From Bacilli bacterium (GTDB taxonomy: Bacteria; Bacillota_I; Bacilli_A; RF39; UBA660): 9,318 nt of DNA. The DNA is taken from NCBI GenBank assembly GCA_900757295.1, contig CAAENH010000105.1, forward strand, positions 1 through 9,318, read 5' to 3'. Below, piece after piece: positions 1 to 7,299 of the stretch. The notes under the pieces were generated by a model. The model was not told the origin of the DNA and did no database searches. It saw nothing but the letters and a program-made list of their open reading frames with translations. The position numbers were made by a program, and so were the translations under genes. The first letter of the stretch is position 1. Every line of letters begins with the position of its first letter.

Positions 1-780
1 AATATAAATTGTATTAATAATTTATCTAAAAACATTTCTAATTTAATAATTAGTGTTCAAGATACAGGTAGAGGAATAAAGAAAGAAAATATTGATAAAT
101 TATTTACTAAATTTGAAAGATTAGATGTAGAATTAAATACTACTACTGAAGGAACAGGGCTTGGTCTAGCTATAACAAAATCTTTAGTAGAAATGATGAA
201 TGGTAAAATAAATGTACAATCTGAATATAAAAAGGGATCTATTTTTGTCGTTCAAATACCACAAAAAATAAGTCAATTATCTAAAGTTAAGACAACTACA
301 AGTAGTAGTAAAATAGTAAATGACGTCTCATATAAAGATAAGAAAATATTAATCGTAGATGATAACAAACTAAATATAAAAGTAGCTCGTAGAGCATTAA
401 AAGATTTTGATTTTATTATTGATGAGGCATATGATGGGTTAGAGTGTTTAGAAAAAGTAAAAAATAATCAATATGATTTAATTTTAATGGATATAATGAT
501 GCCTAATTTAAATGGTGAAGAAACTTTAAAAAAATTAAAAGAAGATCATAATTTTAATACACCAGTTTTAGCACTTACAGCAGATGCTTTAGAAACATCA
601 AAAAATAAATATTTGAATGAAGGTTTTATCGATTATATATCTAAGCCATTTAATAAAGAGCAGATTAAAGAAAAGTTAGATAAAATATTTCAAATGAGTG
701 AATATACTGATATCCCAAAAGAACTTTTAGATATGAGCAAATCACTAACAGATATAAATATGGATGGTTCTATAAATTAG
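1..780 (+). CDS. Hybrid sensor histidine kinase, C-terminal part (ATPase plus receiver domain)
   Basis: The 5' end lies outside the window; 259 residues are visible in the frame that is open from base 1. The first ~75 residues are the end of a histidine kinase HATPase_c domain: a G1 box DTGRGI (residues 21-26), an F-box-like LFTKFERLD and a G2 box GTGLGLAI (51-58), all ATP-binding. After a Ser/Thr/Lys-rich linker a complete receiver domain follows (about 115-230), with the acidic pair D120/D121, phospho-acceptor D164 in LILMDIMMP, switch T193 and conserved K215 in SKPF. The protein should autophosphorylate on a His upstream of the window and pass the phosphate to its own receiver. No output domain follows the receiver, only a ~30-residue tail, so a further phosphotransfer partner is likely, but none is visible. 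The sensor part and signal are unknown. A start at 193 would discard the ATP-binding motifs and is wrong. Confidence 0.93.
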   Translation, partial: NINCINNLSKNISNLIISVQDTGRGIKKENIDKLFTKFERLDVELNTTTEGTGLGLAITKSLVEMMNGKINVQSEYKKGSIFVVQIPQKISQLSKVKTTTSSSKIVNDVSYKDKKILIVDDNKLNIKVARRALKDFDFIIDEAYDGLECLEKVKNNQYDLILMDIMMPNLNGEETLKKLKEDHNFNTPVLALTADALETSKNKYLNEGFIDYISKPFNKEQIKEKLDKIFQMSEYTDIPKELLDMSKSLTDINMDGSIN

Positions 781-788
781 ATAATATC

Positions 789-817
789 TTGACTCCTAAA
801 AATTAATAGTTTAAAAT
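789..817 (+). promoter_or_regulatory. Promoter of the T-box leader and proS operon
   Basis: TTGACT (789-794) and TAAAAT (812-817) are separated by 17 bases, a good housekeeping-sigma match with one mismatch in each hexamer. It lies 8 bases after the kinase stop codon and just before the T-box Stem I, so transcription would start near base 824. AT-rich DNA gives chance -10 matches; position and spacing support this one. Confidence 0.7.
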
Positions 818-823
818 ATAATT

Positions 824-1020
824 ATAAATTGTTGATTAGGACATATTAAATAAAGCTCTTATATATAGTGAGTTAGGGATAGTGAAAACCTAATTATAAT
901 CTTTAATTAATCCTACCTAGGAGAGTAGTTAATAACTACCGGTTAAAAGCCGTTATTTAAATTAAGAAAAATAAAGGATGGTACCGCATTACTTTGCTCC
1001 TTGGCAAGTAATGCTTTTTA
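824..1020 (+). ncRNA. T-box riboswitch leader, proline specific (CCU specifier)
   Basis: The leader of proS has the landmarks of a T-box in order. A Stem I distal hairpin is formed by TTAGG (873-877) and CCTAA (889-893), with the GATAGTGAAAA loop typical of the family. A specifier segment AAT-CCT-ACCTAGGAG (909-923) follows; the expected codon position holds CCT (912-914), a proline codon matching the gene downstream. A Stem III-like hairpin is built from CGGTT and AGCCG (about 939-952). The T-box core AAGGATGGTACCGC (974-987) contains the TGGT bulge (979-982), which can pair with the ACCA end of uncharged tRNA-Pro. It ends in a terminator. Known mechanism: uncharged tRNA stabilises the antiterminator and allows read-through. 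The 5' limit is inferred from the promoter. Confidence 0.95.
986..1020 (+). terminator. Regulated intrinsic terminator of the T-box leader
   Basis: GCATTACTT (986-994) pairs perfectly with AAGTAATGC (1006-1014) and is followed by TTTTT. Its first bases overlap the end of the T-box core (ACCGC), so it is mutually exclusive with the antiterminator. This is the expected switch geometry. Confidence 0.93.
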
Positions 1021-1038
1021 TTTAGAAAGAGGAATATT

Positions 1039-2718
1039 ATGAAACTAAAAAATAGCTATTTTTATACTTTAAGAGAAAACGTTAAAGATGAAGATTCTAT
1101 ATCAGGTAACTTATTGGTTAGAAGTGGAATGATCAAAAAAGCTAGTAGTGGTATTTATATATTTTTACCAATGGGCTTAAAAGTATTAGAAAAGATCAAA
1201 AAAATTATAAAAGAAGAAATGGATAAAGCCGGTGCGCAAGAGTTATTAATGCCTAGTATGTTGCCTAGAGAAATTTATGATACATGTGGGAGAGCAGATG
1301 CCTTTGGACCTGATATGTTTAAATTTAAAGATCGTTATAATAAAGAATATGTTTTAGGACCAACACATGAGGAAATGTTTGCTATAGCAGCTAAATCAGT
1401 AATAAGAAGTTATAAAGATTTACCTTTTACTATTTATCAGCAAGCAGATAAATTTAGAGATGAGCCACGTCCTAGATATGGCCTTATAAGAGTTAGAGAG
1501 TTCATTATGAAAGACGCTTATTCATTTGATAAAGATGAAAAATCTTTAGATGAATCTTATCAAAAAGTATTTAATGCTTATAAAAATATTTTTGATAGAA
1601 TTGGTGTAAATTATAAAATAGTTAGAGCAGATACTGGAGCAATGGGAGGAAGTCTGTCTGAAGAATTCCAAGCTGTAACTGATATAGGAGAAGATACTAT
1701 TGTTTTATGCGATAATTGTTCCTATGCTTCTAATATTGAAGTATCTGATTTTAAAATTAGTGAATCAAATGAAGAACTATTAAACAAAGAGTTAGTAGAA
1801 ACTAGAGATAAAAAAACAATTGAAGAAGTATCTGAATTTCTAAATATAGATCCAAATAAATGTGTAAAAGCTATTCTTTTAGATGTAAATGAAGAACTAG
1901 TGGCATGTTTTATTAGGGGAGATAGAGAAATAAACGAAAATAAAATCTGTAAAATGTTTAATATTGCTGAGTTAAAATTTGCAAGTGAAGAATTAATTAG
2001 CAAAACTAATGCCGTAAGTGGTTATTGCGGACCTATTGATTTAAATGTTAAAGTTGTTATAGATGAAGAAATTCTACATATGAAGAATTTTGTTGTTGGA
2101 GCAAATAAAAAGGATTATCATTATATAAATGTTAATATTAATGATTTTAAATATGATCAAGTTGGAAATATTTCAAATGTCAAAGAAAATGATATATGTC
2201 CAAAATGTAATGGAAGACTATATTTTAAAAAAGGAATAGAAATTGGAAATACTTTTAAATTAGGGACTAAATATGCTAAGGCTTTAAATTTAACTTATTT
2301 AGATGAAAATAACAAAGAACAATATTGTGTCATGGGAAGTTATGGAATAGGTCCAGGAAGAGTTATGGCTAGTATAGTAGAGCAAAACAATGATGAAAAT
2401 GGTATTATCTGGCCAACTTCTATTGCACCATATGATATTGCTATTGTAGCTATCAATTCTAAAGATGAAGAAGTTACCAATTGCAGTAATAAATTATATG
2501 AAACATTAATCCAAAATGGTTATGATGTATTGTTAGATGATCGTGATGAAAGACCTGGAGTCAAATTTAAAGATATGGAACTAATTGGTATACCTTATCG
2601 AATCGAAGTTGGTGCTAGAGATTTAGCTTTAAATAAAGTAACTTTAGTATCAAGAAAAACCAAAGAAAAAAAATTAATTTCAATAGATGATATTCTAGAT
2701 GAAATAAAGAATTTATAG
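1039..2718 (+). CDS. proS: Prolyl-tRNA synthetase, bacterial type with editing insert
   Basis: Cytoplasmic class II aminoacyl-tRNA synthetase joining proline to tRNA-Pro using ATP. At 559 residues it is near the usual length of the bacterial (ProS type 1) form. Motif 1 lies at about 35-75 and the TxE loop in VLGPTHEE (105-112). Motif 2 includes FRDEPRPRYGLIRVREF (139-155) and motif 3 GIGPGRVMASIVEQ (436-449). Between motifs 2 and 3 sits the editing insertion (about 225-390), with a candidate essential Lys277 in CVKAILL and the GYCGP motif (328-332); it should hydrolyse Ala-tRNA-Pro. Two Cys pairs, CDNC (224-227) and CPKC (387-390), flank the insert and could bind metal, which is inferred only. 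The C-terminal anticodon-binding domain starts near 465. AAAGAGGA six bases before the ATG fixes the start. It is the first gene of the T-box-controlled operon. Confidence 0.98.
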   Translation: MKLKNSYFYTLRENVKDEDSISGNLLVRSGMIKKASSGIYIFLPMGLKVLEKIKKIIKEEMDKAGAQELLMPSMLPREIYDTCGRADAFGPDMFKFKDRYNKEYVLGPTHEEMFAIAAKSVIRSYKDLPFTIYQQADKFRDEPRPRYGLIRVREFIMKDAYSFDKDEKSLDESYQKVFNAYKNIFDRIGVNYKIVRADTGAMGGSLSEEFQAVTDIGEDTIVLCDNCSYASNIEVSDFKISESNEELLNKELVETRDKKTIEEVSEFLNIDPNKCVKAILLDVNEELVACFIRGDREINENKICKMFNIAELKFASEELISKTNAVSGYCGPIDLNVKVVIDEEILHMKNFVVGANKKDYHYINVNINDFKYDQVGNISNVKENDICPKCNGRLYFKKGIEIGNTFKLGTKYAKALNLTYLDENNKEQYCVMGSYGIGPGRVMASIVEQNNDENGIIWPTSIAPYDIAIVAINSKDEEVTNCSNKLYETLIQNGYDVLLDDRDERPGVKFKDMELIGIPYRIEVGARDLALNKVTLVSRKTKEKKLISIDDILDEIKNL

Positions 2719-2733
2719 AAAGGAAGATGTAAT

Positions 2734-4041
2734 ATGTTTGAGTACATGGGAGATAGAATTAGCGAAGCAATTAAAAATATTAAAGGCATGGGTAAAATAA
2801 CTGAAGATAATATTTCTTCTGCCATGCGAGAAATTAGAATGGCTTTATTAGAAGCGGATGTTAATTATCAAGTAGTTAAAGAGTTTACTAATAACGTTAA
2901 AGAAAAAGCTTTAGGCGAAGAAGTTATGAAATCTTTAAAACCTGATGAAGTCTTCATAAAAATTGTTAAAGATGAATTAGTTACTTTACTAGGAGAAACT
3001 AGTGTTCCTCTAGAAATTAATAAAAAGCCTACTATATTAATGCTAGCTGGTTTACAAGGTAGTGGTAAAACAACAACTAGTGGAAAACTTGCTGCTATGT
3101 TAAGAAAAAAACATCATAAAAAACCTCTTTTAGTTGCATGTGATGTCTATAGGCCTGCTGCTATAGATCAATTAAAAGATATCGGTAAACAACTTAATAT
3201 TGAAGTTTATTCTGAAGGAAAAGAAGATCCTGTTAAAATAGTAACTAATGCTTTAGCTTATGCTAAAGAAAATAATTTTGATTATATCATAATAGATACT
3301 GCAGGACGTTTACATATTGATGAAAATTTAATGAATGAATTAAAAAATATTGTTAATGTAGCTTCTCCTGATGAAATAATATTAGTTATAGATGCTATGA
3401 TGGGACAGGATGCAATAAATGTAATTAATGGATTTAATAATGCTTTAAAACTTACTGGCTGTATTCTTACTAAATTGGATGGTGATACTAAAGGCGGAGT
3501 AGCATTATCAGTTCGCCATTTAACAAACGTTCCTATCAAATTTATTGGTGATTCAGAGAAAATGGATGGTTTATCTGAATTTATTCCAACAAGAATGGCT
3601 GAACGTATTCTAGGAATGGGAGATATTTTAGCTATTGCTGAAAAAGTAGAAGGCGTCATAAGTGAAGATGAAGCAAAAGAGCAAGCGAAAAAAATGAAAA
3701 AGGGCAAATATGATTTAGAAGATTTTTTAACTAATATGAAGCAAATTAAAAAATTAGGCCCTCTAGAAAATATTATTAAAATGCTACCAGGAGCTAGAAA
3801 AATGGGACTTAATAATATTACAATAGATCCAAAAGATATGGCTCATGTTGAAGCAATCGTTTTATCAATGACTATAGAAGAAAGAAAACACCCAGAAATA
3901 TTAAAAGCATCACGTAAACAAAGAATAGCCAAGGGAAGCGGCAGAAGTGTTGAAGAAGTTAATCGTTTGTTAAAACAATTTGAGCAAATGAAACTAATGA
4001 TGAAACAAATGACAAATGGTAATTTTAAAATGCCATTTTAG
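2734..4041 (+). CDS. ffh: Signal recognition particle protein Ffh (SRP54 GTPase)
   Basis: Binds 4.5S/SRP RNA and signal sequences of nascent membrane proteins and delivers ribosomes to FtsY at the membrane. An N-terminal helical domain (1-~95) precedes the GTPase domain, with P-loop GLQGSGKTTT (106-115), DVYRPAAIDQLK (137-148), DTAGR (188-192) and TKLDGDTKGG (246-255). The C-terminal M domain (about 300-435) is Met-rich (FEQMKLMMKQM) and carries the RNA-binding segment around RIAKGSGRSVEEVN (397-410). At 435 residues it is slightly short, with a reduced tail. The usual closing GxGEK motif reads GDSEK here (272-276). It starts 15 bases after proS with AAAGGA as ribosome binding site, so it is co-transcribed. 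The ylxM gene that often precedes ffh in Bacillota is absent; proS stands there instead. Confidence 0.98.
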   Translation: MFEYMGDRISEAIKNIKGMGKITEDNISSAMREIRMALLEADVNYQVVKEFTNNVKEKALGEEVMKSLKPDEVFIKIVKDELVTLLGETSVPLEINKKPTILMLAGLQGSGKTTTSGKLAAMLRKKHHKKPLLVACDVYRPAAIDQLKDIGKQLNIEVYSEGKEDPVKIVTNALAYAKENNFDYIIIDTAGRLHIDENLMNELKNIVNVASPDEIILVIDAMMGQDAINVINGFNNALKLTGCILTKLDGDTKGGVALSVRHLTNVPIKFIGDSEKMDGLSEFIPTRMAERILGMGDILAIAEKVEGVISEDEAKEQAKKMKKGKYDLEDFLTNMKQIKKLGPLENIIKMLPGARKMGLNNITIDPKDMAHVEAIVLSMTIEERKHPEILKASRKQRIAKGSGRSVEEVNRLLKQFEQMKLMMKQMTNGNFKMPF

Positions 4042-4052
4042 GGAGGTTTATA

Positions 4053-4712
4053 ATGAAAACAGATAAAATAATGATCGGCGATCTTGCAAGATGTGTTAAT
4101 TTTGAAAAGGAAAGAAAATATGAACCAGAAACATTTTATTCAGAGTGCCAAGATGGGCATTTAAGAATTAGCACCTCTACATTAAACTATAAGACTTTAA
4201 AAGAAAATGTACTATTTATCGAAAATGAACAAGGACAATTGGTTCATCATTTTAGAAAATATTCTAAAGTGCCATCAGCTGAAGGTGAAATTTATGCTGA
4301 AAATTTAAAAAGATTTGATTATCAAAACTTAAGATCAAAAGAAGAAATAAATTATTTCAAACTTCAACTTTTATATCACAAATATATAAATGAAATTATA
4401 AAAGTGTCAAATTTATATACTGCTGATATAGTAATTGATACTCCGTATAATGATGTAATAAAAAAATTTTTAGGAAAAAAATTAGATAAACAAGAAATAG
4501 TAGTTAAAGATGATTTAGTTTTAAAAATAAATGATAATACATTTTACTCTTATAGTTTAGATGACTATTTAAATAAAAGCCCACAATCAAATAAAAAAGA
4601 GTACGTAGATAATATTAGATTATTAGAAATTGATGAAATTAATAATAAATGGCAAGAATACATGCCAGAGAGTGAAATAATTGACATTTATAAACGTTCT
4701 TTAAAGAAATAG
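4053..4712 (+). CDS. Hypothetical protein, third gene of the proS-ffh operon
   Basis: I do not recognise a family. The 219 residues look like a soluble, charged, mixed alpha/beta protein: no signal peptide, no membrane segment, and only two Cys (positions 14 and 31). The N-terminal ~85 residues seem beta-rich (segments such as GHLRISTSTLNYKTLKENVLF). A Lys/Tyr-rich helical part follows around KEEINYFKLQLLYHKYINEIIK, and the C-terminal third is acidic and helical. The start is firm: GGGAGG begins on the last base of the ffh stop codon and lies six bases before the ATG. The 11-base gap to ffh makes co-transcription and T-box control likely. It is not RpsP, YlxM or a KH-domain protein, which are frequent ffh neighbours. 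The coding style matches its neighbours, so there is no sign of recent transfer. Confidence 0.85.
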   Translation: MKTDKIMIGDLARCVNFEKERKYEPETFYSECQDGHLRISTSTLNYKTLKENVLFIENEQGQLVHHFRKYSKVPSAEGEIYAENLKRFDYQNLRSKEEINYFKLQLLYHKYINEIIKVSNLYTADIVIDTPYNDVIKKFLGKKLDKQEIVVKDDLVLKINDNTFYSYSLDDYLNKSPQSNKKEYVDNIRLLEIDEINNKWQEYMPESEIIDIYKRSLKK

Positions 4713-4742
4713 TTAAAAACCTAAGCAACTTTATAACTAAAA

Positions 4743-4751
4743 CATAAAATA
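4743..4751 (+). promoter_or_regulatory. Possible sporulation-sigma -10 element
   Basis: CATAAAATA fits the sigma-K -10 consensus CATANNNTA, and CATAAAAT has one mismatch to the sigma-E consensus CATACAMT. No convincing -35 partner was found at 16-18 bases, and AT-rich DNA gives such matches by chance. It is listed because the next gene resembles a spore coat gene. A start near 4758 would remove the 5' arm of the hairpin from the mRNA. Confidence 0.25.
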
Positions 4752-4775
4752 CACTAGAAAGGATAGTGTGTTTTA
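4745..4775 (+). terminator. Terminator-like hairpin enclosing a Shine-Dalgarno sequence
   Basis: A 12-bp stem (4745-4756 with 4764-4775, one T-G wobble, core ACACTA/TAGTGT) closes a 7-base loop GAAAGGA (4757-4763). The 3' arm carries TTTT, so it can serve as the terminator of the proS-ffh operon, and no better one follows base 4712. The loop is also the only good ribosome binding site for the next gene, whose ATG is two bases after the stem. It may therefore be a terminator, a translational control element, or both. Confidence 0.6.
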
Positions 4776-4777
4776 TT

Positions 4778-5095
4778 ATGTTATTAAATGATAAAAGATG
4801 TATGGATAAAACAGCAGATATGAAATATTATAAAAAAGATAAAATGGAAGGATATGACCAACCAATGCAACAATGTTGTGAAAATCAATATCCAGGTGTT
4901 ATGTGCCAACCAATTTATGAATGTCCACAAGTAAGATGCTGTCATCGTGAAATTTGTCATGAAGTTCCACATATTGTTCCAATAGAAACTAGAATTATAA
5001 ATCATCATGTTTATCGTCATACTTATACTCCTGCTTATTCATGTTGTGAAGAAAATGAAGTATCAAATGTTTATGATAACAAATGTTGCTTTTAA
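4778..5095 (+). CDS. Small Cys/His-rich protein resembling spore coat protein CotD
   Basis: This 105-residue protein has 12 Cys, mostly as CC pairs (33-34, 54-55, 89-90, 103-104), and six His. The segment VPHIVPIETRIINHH (63-77), followed by VYRHTYTP, resembles the conserved core of the Bacillus CotD family (PHI-x-P-x-x-T...NH...H-x-Y/F). That family is an inner coat component of endospores. A coat role is therefore probable, with Cys and His available for disulphide or metal cross-linking, but the similarity is judged by eye. There is no signal peptide or membrane segment, as expected for a coat protein made in the mother cell. The ATG at 4778 is preferred. A GTG at 4766 lies only two bases from GAAAGGA and inside the hairpin; the chosen ATG has a long spacing (14 bases). 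ATG 4802 is a weaker alternative. Its own terminator follows, so it is a single-gene unit. Confidence 0.75.
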   Translation: MLLNDKRCMDKTADMKYYKKDKMEGYDQPMQQCCENQYPGVMCQPIYECPQVRCCHREICHEVPHIVPIETRIINHHVYRHTYTPAYSCCEENEVSNVYDNKCCF

Positions 5096-5117
5096 AAGAT
5101 TCTTATGAATCTTTTTT
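5094..5117 (+). terminator. Intrinsic terminator of the CotD-like gene
   Basis: AAAAGATTC (5094-5102) pairs perfectly with GAATCTTTT (5107-5115) around a TTAT loop, followed by more T. The stem starts within the stop codon. Confidence 0.9.
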
Positions 5118-5119
5118 AA

Positions 5120-5147
5120 TTGACAAATATATTTAAAATGGTATTAT
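5120..5147 (+). promoter_or_regulatory. Promoter of the first amidoligase gene
   Basis: A perfect TTGACA (5120-5125) is followed after 16 bases by TATTAT (5142-5147). The hexamer starts 53 bases before the ATG. It begins two bases after the terminator of the preceding gene, so this gene has its own vegetative-type promoter. Confidence 0.8.
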
Positions 5148-5172
5148 ATTTGCTAAATGAAAGGGGTTATAT

Positions 5173-6216
5173 ATGGAATATCAAAATGAATTATTTAATT
5201 TTTTGTATCCTGATAAAAATGATGAACTTTCTAAGATGAATAATAAAGATTTGGATATATTTTTAAATTATATGAAAAACTATTACTTATCTTTAAGAAA
5301 CAAACTTGAATTCTCTGACCAAACAACGTTTGGCATTGAATTAGAATTTGAATATGCAGATTTACAACAAATAGATAAAAATATAAAAAAAACTAAATTA
5401 CGTAAATCTTGGTATCTACATACTGATCAATCATTGAAAAAAGGAGGAGAAGTTTCATCGCCAATATTAAAAAATAGTGAAGAAACATGGTTAGACATTT
5501 TAAATATGTGTAATTGCATAAATCAAAATGCATTGATCTTGGATCATAGTGCTGGTCATATTCATATTGGAGCACAAGAAATAAATAATAGTGTTGATTC
5601 TTGGCTTCAATTTATAAAACTTTGGGCAACTTATGAGAATGTAATATTTCGATTTTTATATGGTGAATATTTAACTGCTAGAAGTAGTCTTAATACTTAT
5701 GCTAGTCCTTTAAGAAATAATTTCAAGTATTATTGTAAATTATTAACTACTAAAAATAATTATGAAAAGCAAAATAACGTTTCTTATAATGAATATAACT
5801 TTATAAATAAACAAATATTATCATTAATAGATCATAAAAGAAATCAAGCTGTTAATTTTAATCATCTTAATAACCTTGGTCAAAGCGAAATAAATAATAC
5901 CATCGAATTTAGATGTCCTAATGGAACTTTAAATCCTGTTGTTTGGCAGAACAATATAAATATGTTAGTTCATTTGATAGATTACTCTAATAATACAGCA
6001 TTTAATATTGATATAGTTGAAGCACGTGAAAGAATGAATGAACAAAATTTATTTTTAGATTATAATTTAGTGTATTTAAATCAGGCATTAGAATTTGTTG
6101 ATTTAATTTTTGAAAATAATTTAGATAAAATTTATTTTTTAAAACAATATTTAAAATCTTTTGAAATAGATAATAAACCTCTAAAAAAAGCAAAACCTTT
6201 TACTTTAAAAAAATAA
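5173..6216 (+). CDS. Amidoligase-family protein, copy 1
   Basis: This 347-residue protein carries the signature of the glutamine-synthetase-fold amidoligases (COOH-NH2 ligases, the Amidoligase_2 type). These are ATP-dependent enzymes thought to form amide bonds on peptides, proteins or cell-wall pieces. Seen here: TFGIELEFE (52-60) with the Glu-x-Glu metal site; DQSLKKGGEVSSPIL (85-99) with the acidic and Ser residues of the active site; GHIHIGAQ (128-135) with paired His; YENVIFRFLYGEY (154-166) with an Arg; and NNTIEFRCPNGTLNP (241-255). No signal peptide is present, so it acts in the cytoplasm. The substrate is unknown. GAAAGGGG six bases before the ATG supports the start. The stop codon abuts the -35 element of copy 2 and no terminator lies between them, so read-through is likely. 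Confidence 0.88.
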   Translation: MEYQNELFNFLYPDKNDELSKMNNKDLDIFLNYMKNYYLSLRNKLEFSDQTTFGIELEFEYADLQQIDKNIKKTKLRKSWYLHTDQSLKKGGEVSSPILKNSEETWLDILNMCNCINQNALILDHSAGHIHIGAQEINNSVDSWLQFIKLWATYENVIFRFLYGEYLTARSSLNTYASPLRNNFKYYCKLLTTKNNYEKQNNVSYNEYNFINKQILSLIDHKRNQAVNFNHLNNLGQSEINNTIEFRCPNGTLNPVVWQNNINMLVHLIDYSNNTAFNIDIVEARERMNEQNLFLDYNLVYLNQALEFVDLIFENNLDKIYFLKQYLKSFEIDNKPLKKAKPFTLKK

Positions 6217-6244
6217 TTGACTTATTTATAATTTGTGATAATAT
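6217..6244 (+). promoter_or_regulatory. Promoter of the second amidoligase gene
   Basis: TTGACT (6217-6222) directly abuts the stop codon of copy 1, and TAATAT (6239-6244) follows after 16 bases. The -35 hexamer starts 54 bases before the ATG of copy 2. That nearly equals the 53 bases in copy 1, which suggests the promoter was duplicated with the gene. Confidence 0.65.
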
Positions 6245-6270
6245 ATAAAGCAATAAAAAGAGGGGTATTT

Positions 6271-7299
6271 ATGGAAAAACATTATTTAAATTTAAAAAGT
6301 AATGATTATATATCACAAATGAACCAAGAAGAATTAAATAAATTTCTTGATGATTTAAATGGTAGTTATTTAAAATTAAGAGAGAATTTAGGATTTGATA
6401 AAGATGTTACTTTCGGCTTAGAAATAGAATTTGAGCATGCTGATTATGATGCTGTTAAAAAAGAACTTTGTGATAGCAATTTAAACAAAAAATGGCGTTT
6501 AGGCTACGATTATTCCTTAATTGAAGGAAGAGAAATAACGTCTCCTATTTTAAGAGACAATAGTGAAACGTGGGAAACAGTAAAACAAATATGTTCTTAT
6601 GTTACACCACATGCTGTCATTGATAATCAATGCGGTGGGCATATTCATGTAGGTGCACATCTTCTAAAAAATCAGCCAACTAACTGGTTGAATTTTATTA
6701 GACTATGGCAAGCTTATGAAAATATTATTTTTCGTTTTACCTATGGCGAATATACATCTGCAAGATTAAGTATGAAATATTCAAAGCCAGTTAAATATAC
6801 TTTTGATAAAAAGTATGATGAGATACTAAAAAAATATCAAGAAATAAATCCTCAAAATGAAACAGAAAATGAAATTTTTATTTTGGATGATATTATCAAA
6901 AAAGTAGGTGGAATAAGAAATAGAGCTATTAATTTTGGCAATATTACTTCTTCTAGAATTAAAGAGTTAAATAATACAATTGAATTTCGCTGCCCTAATG
7001 GAACATTAAATCCTATTATTTGGCAAAATAATGTTAATTTACTAGTTAATATTCTCTTATGTTCTACTAATAATAATTTTAATAAAGATGTAGTAGATGC
7101 AAGAGTACAAAAAAATGAAATTTATGATGATGTTGATTTAATCTTAGACTATGATGAAATATATTTAGAACAAGCCTTAGAATTTGCTGATTTAGTATTT
7201 ACTGATAATTTAAATAAAATGTATTTTCTAAGACAATATTTAAAATCATTTCAAGTTGAGAAAAAGAGTCTTGTTAAAGCTAAAAAATTTACTAAGTAA
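6271..7299 (+). CDS. Amidoligase-family protein, copy 2 (paralog of copy 1)
   Basis: This 342-residue protein aligns with copy 1 from end to end, with roughly half of the positions identical by eye. It keeps every catalytic block: TFGLEIEFE (47-55), DYSLIEGREITSPIL (80-94), GHIHVGAH (123-130), YENIIFRFTYGEY (149-161) and NNTIEFRCPNGTLNP (234-248). The most divergent part is about 165-230, between the YGEY and IEFR blocks, where both copies differ in length and charge; this is a good place for altered substrate choice. AAGAGGGG (6258-6265) five bases before this ATG sets the start. A GTG at 6235 would overlap the -10 element and is rejected. It sits 54 bases after copy 1 and shares a terminator with it. 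The product is expected to be cytoplasmic and its substrate is unknown. Confidence 0.88.
   Translation: MEKHYLNLKSNDYISQMNQEELNKFLDDLNGSYLKLRENLGFDKDVTFGLEIEFEHADYDAVKKELCDSNLNKKWRLGYDYSLIEGREITSPILRDNSETWETVKQICSYVTPHAVIDNQCGGHIHVGAHLLKNQPTNWLNFIRLWQAYENIIFRFTYGEYTSARLSMKYSKPVKYTFDKKYDEILKKYQEINPQNETENEIFILDDIIKKVGGIRNRAINFGNITSSRIKELNNTIEFRCPNGTLNPIIWQNNVNLLVNILLCSTNNNFNKDVVDARVQKNEIYDDVDLILDYDEIYLEQALEFADLVFTDNLNKMYFLRQYLKSFQVEKKSLVKAKKFTK

Noticed and set aside
781..1038. Small protein gene in the proS leader
   Set aside because: The T-box RNA explains the whole stretch, and no short frame with a ribosome binding site is seen.
1722..2003. Minus-strand open frames inside proS, ffh, the CotD-like gene and the amidoligases
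   Set aside because: All are antisense to genes with recognisable motifs or clear signals. The predicted proteins are low-complexity and have no ribosome binding sites.
4681..4709. TTGACA at 4681 as promoter of the CotD-like gene
   Set aside because: It lies in the 3' end of the upstream gene and no -10 element is found at 16-18 bases.
4766..4777. GTG start of the CotD-like protein
   Set aside because: It is two bases after the Shine-Dalgarno sequence and inside the hairpin stem, so the spacing is too short. ATG 4778 is better, though its spacing is long.
6235..6270. GTG start giving a 354-residue form of amidoligase copy 2
   Set aside because: It overlaps the -10 element, has no ribosome binding site, and the extension has no counterpart in copy 1. 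AAGAGGGG lies before ATG 6271.
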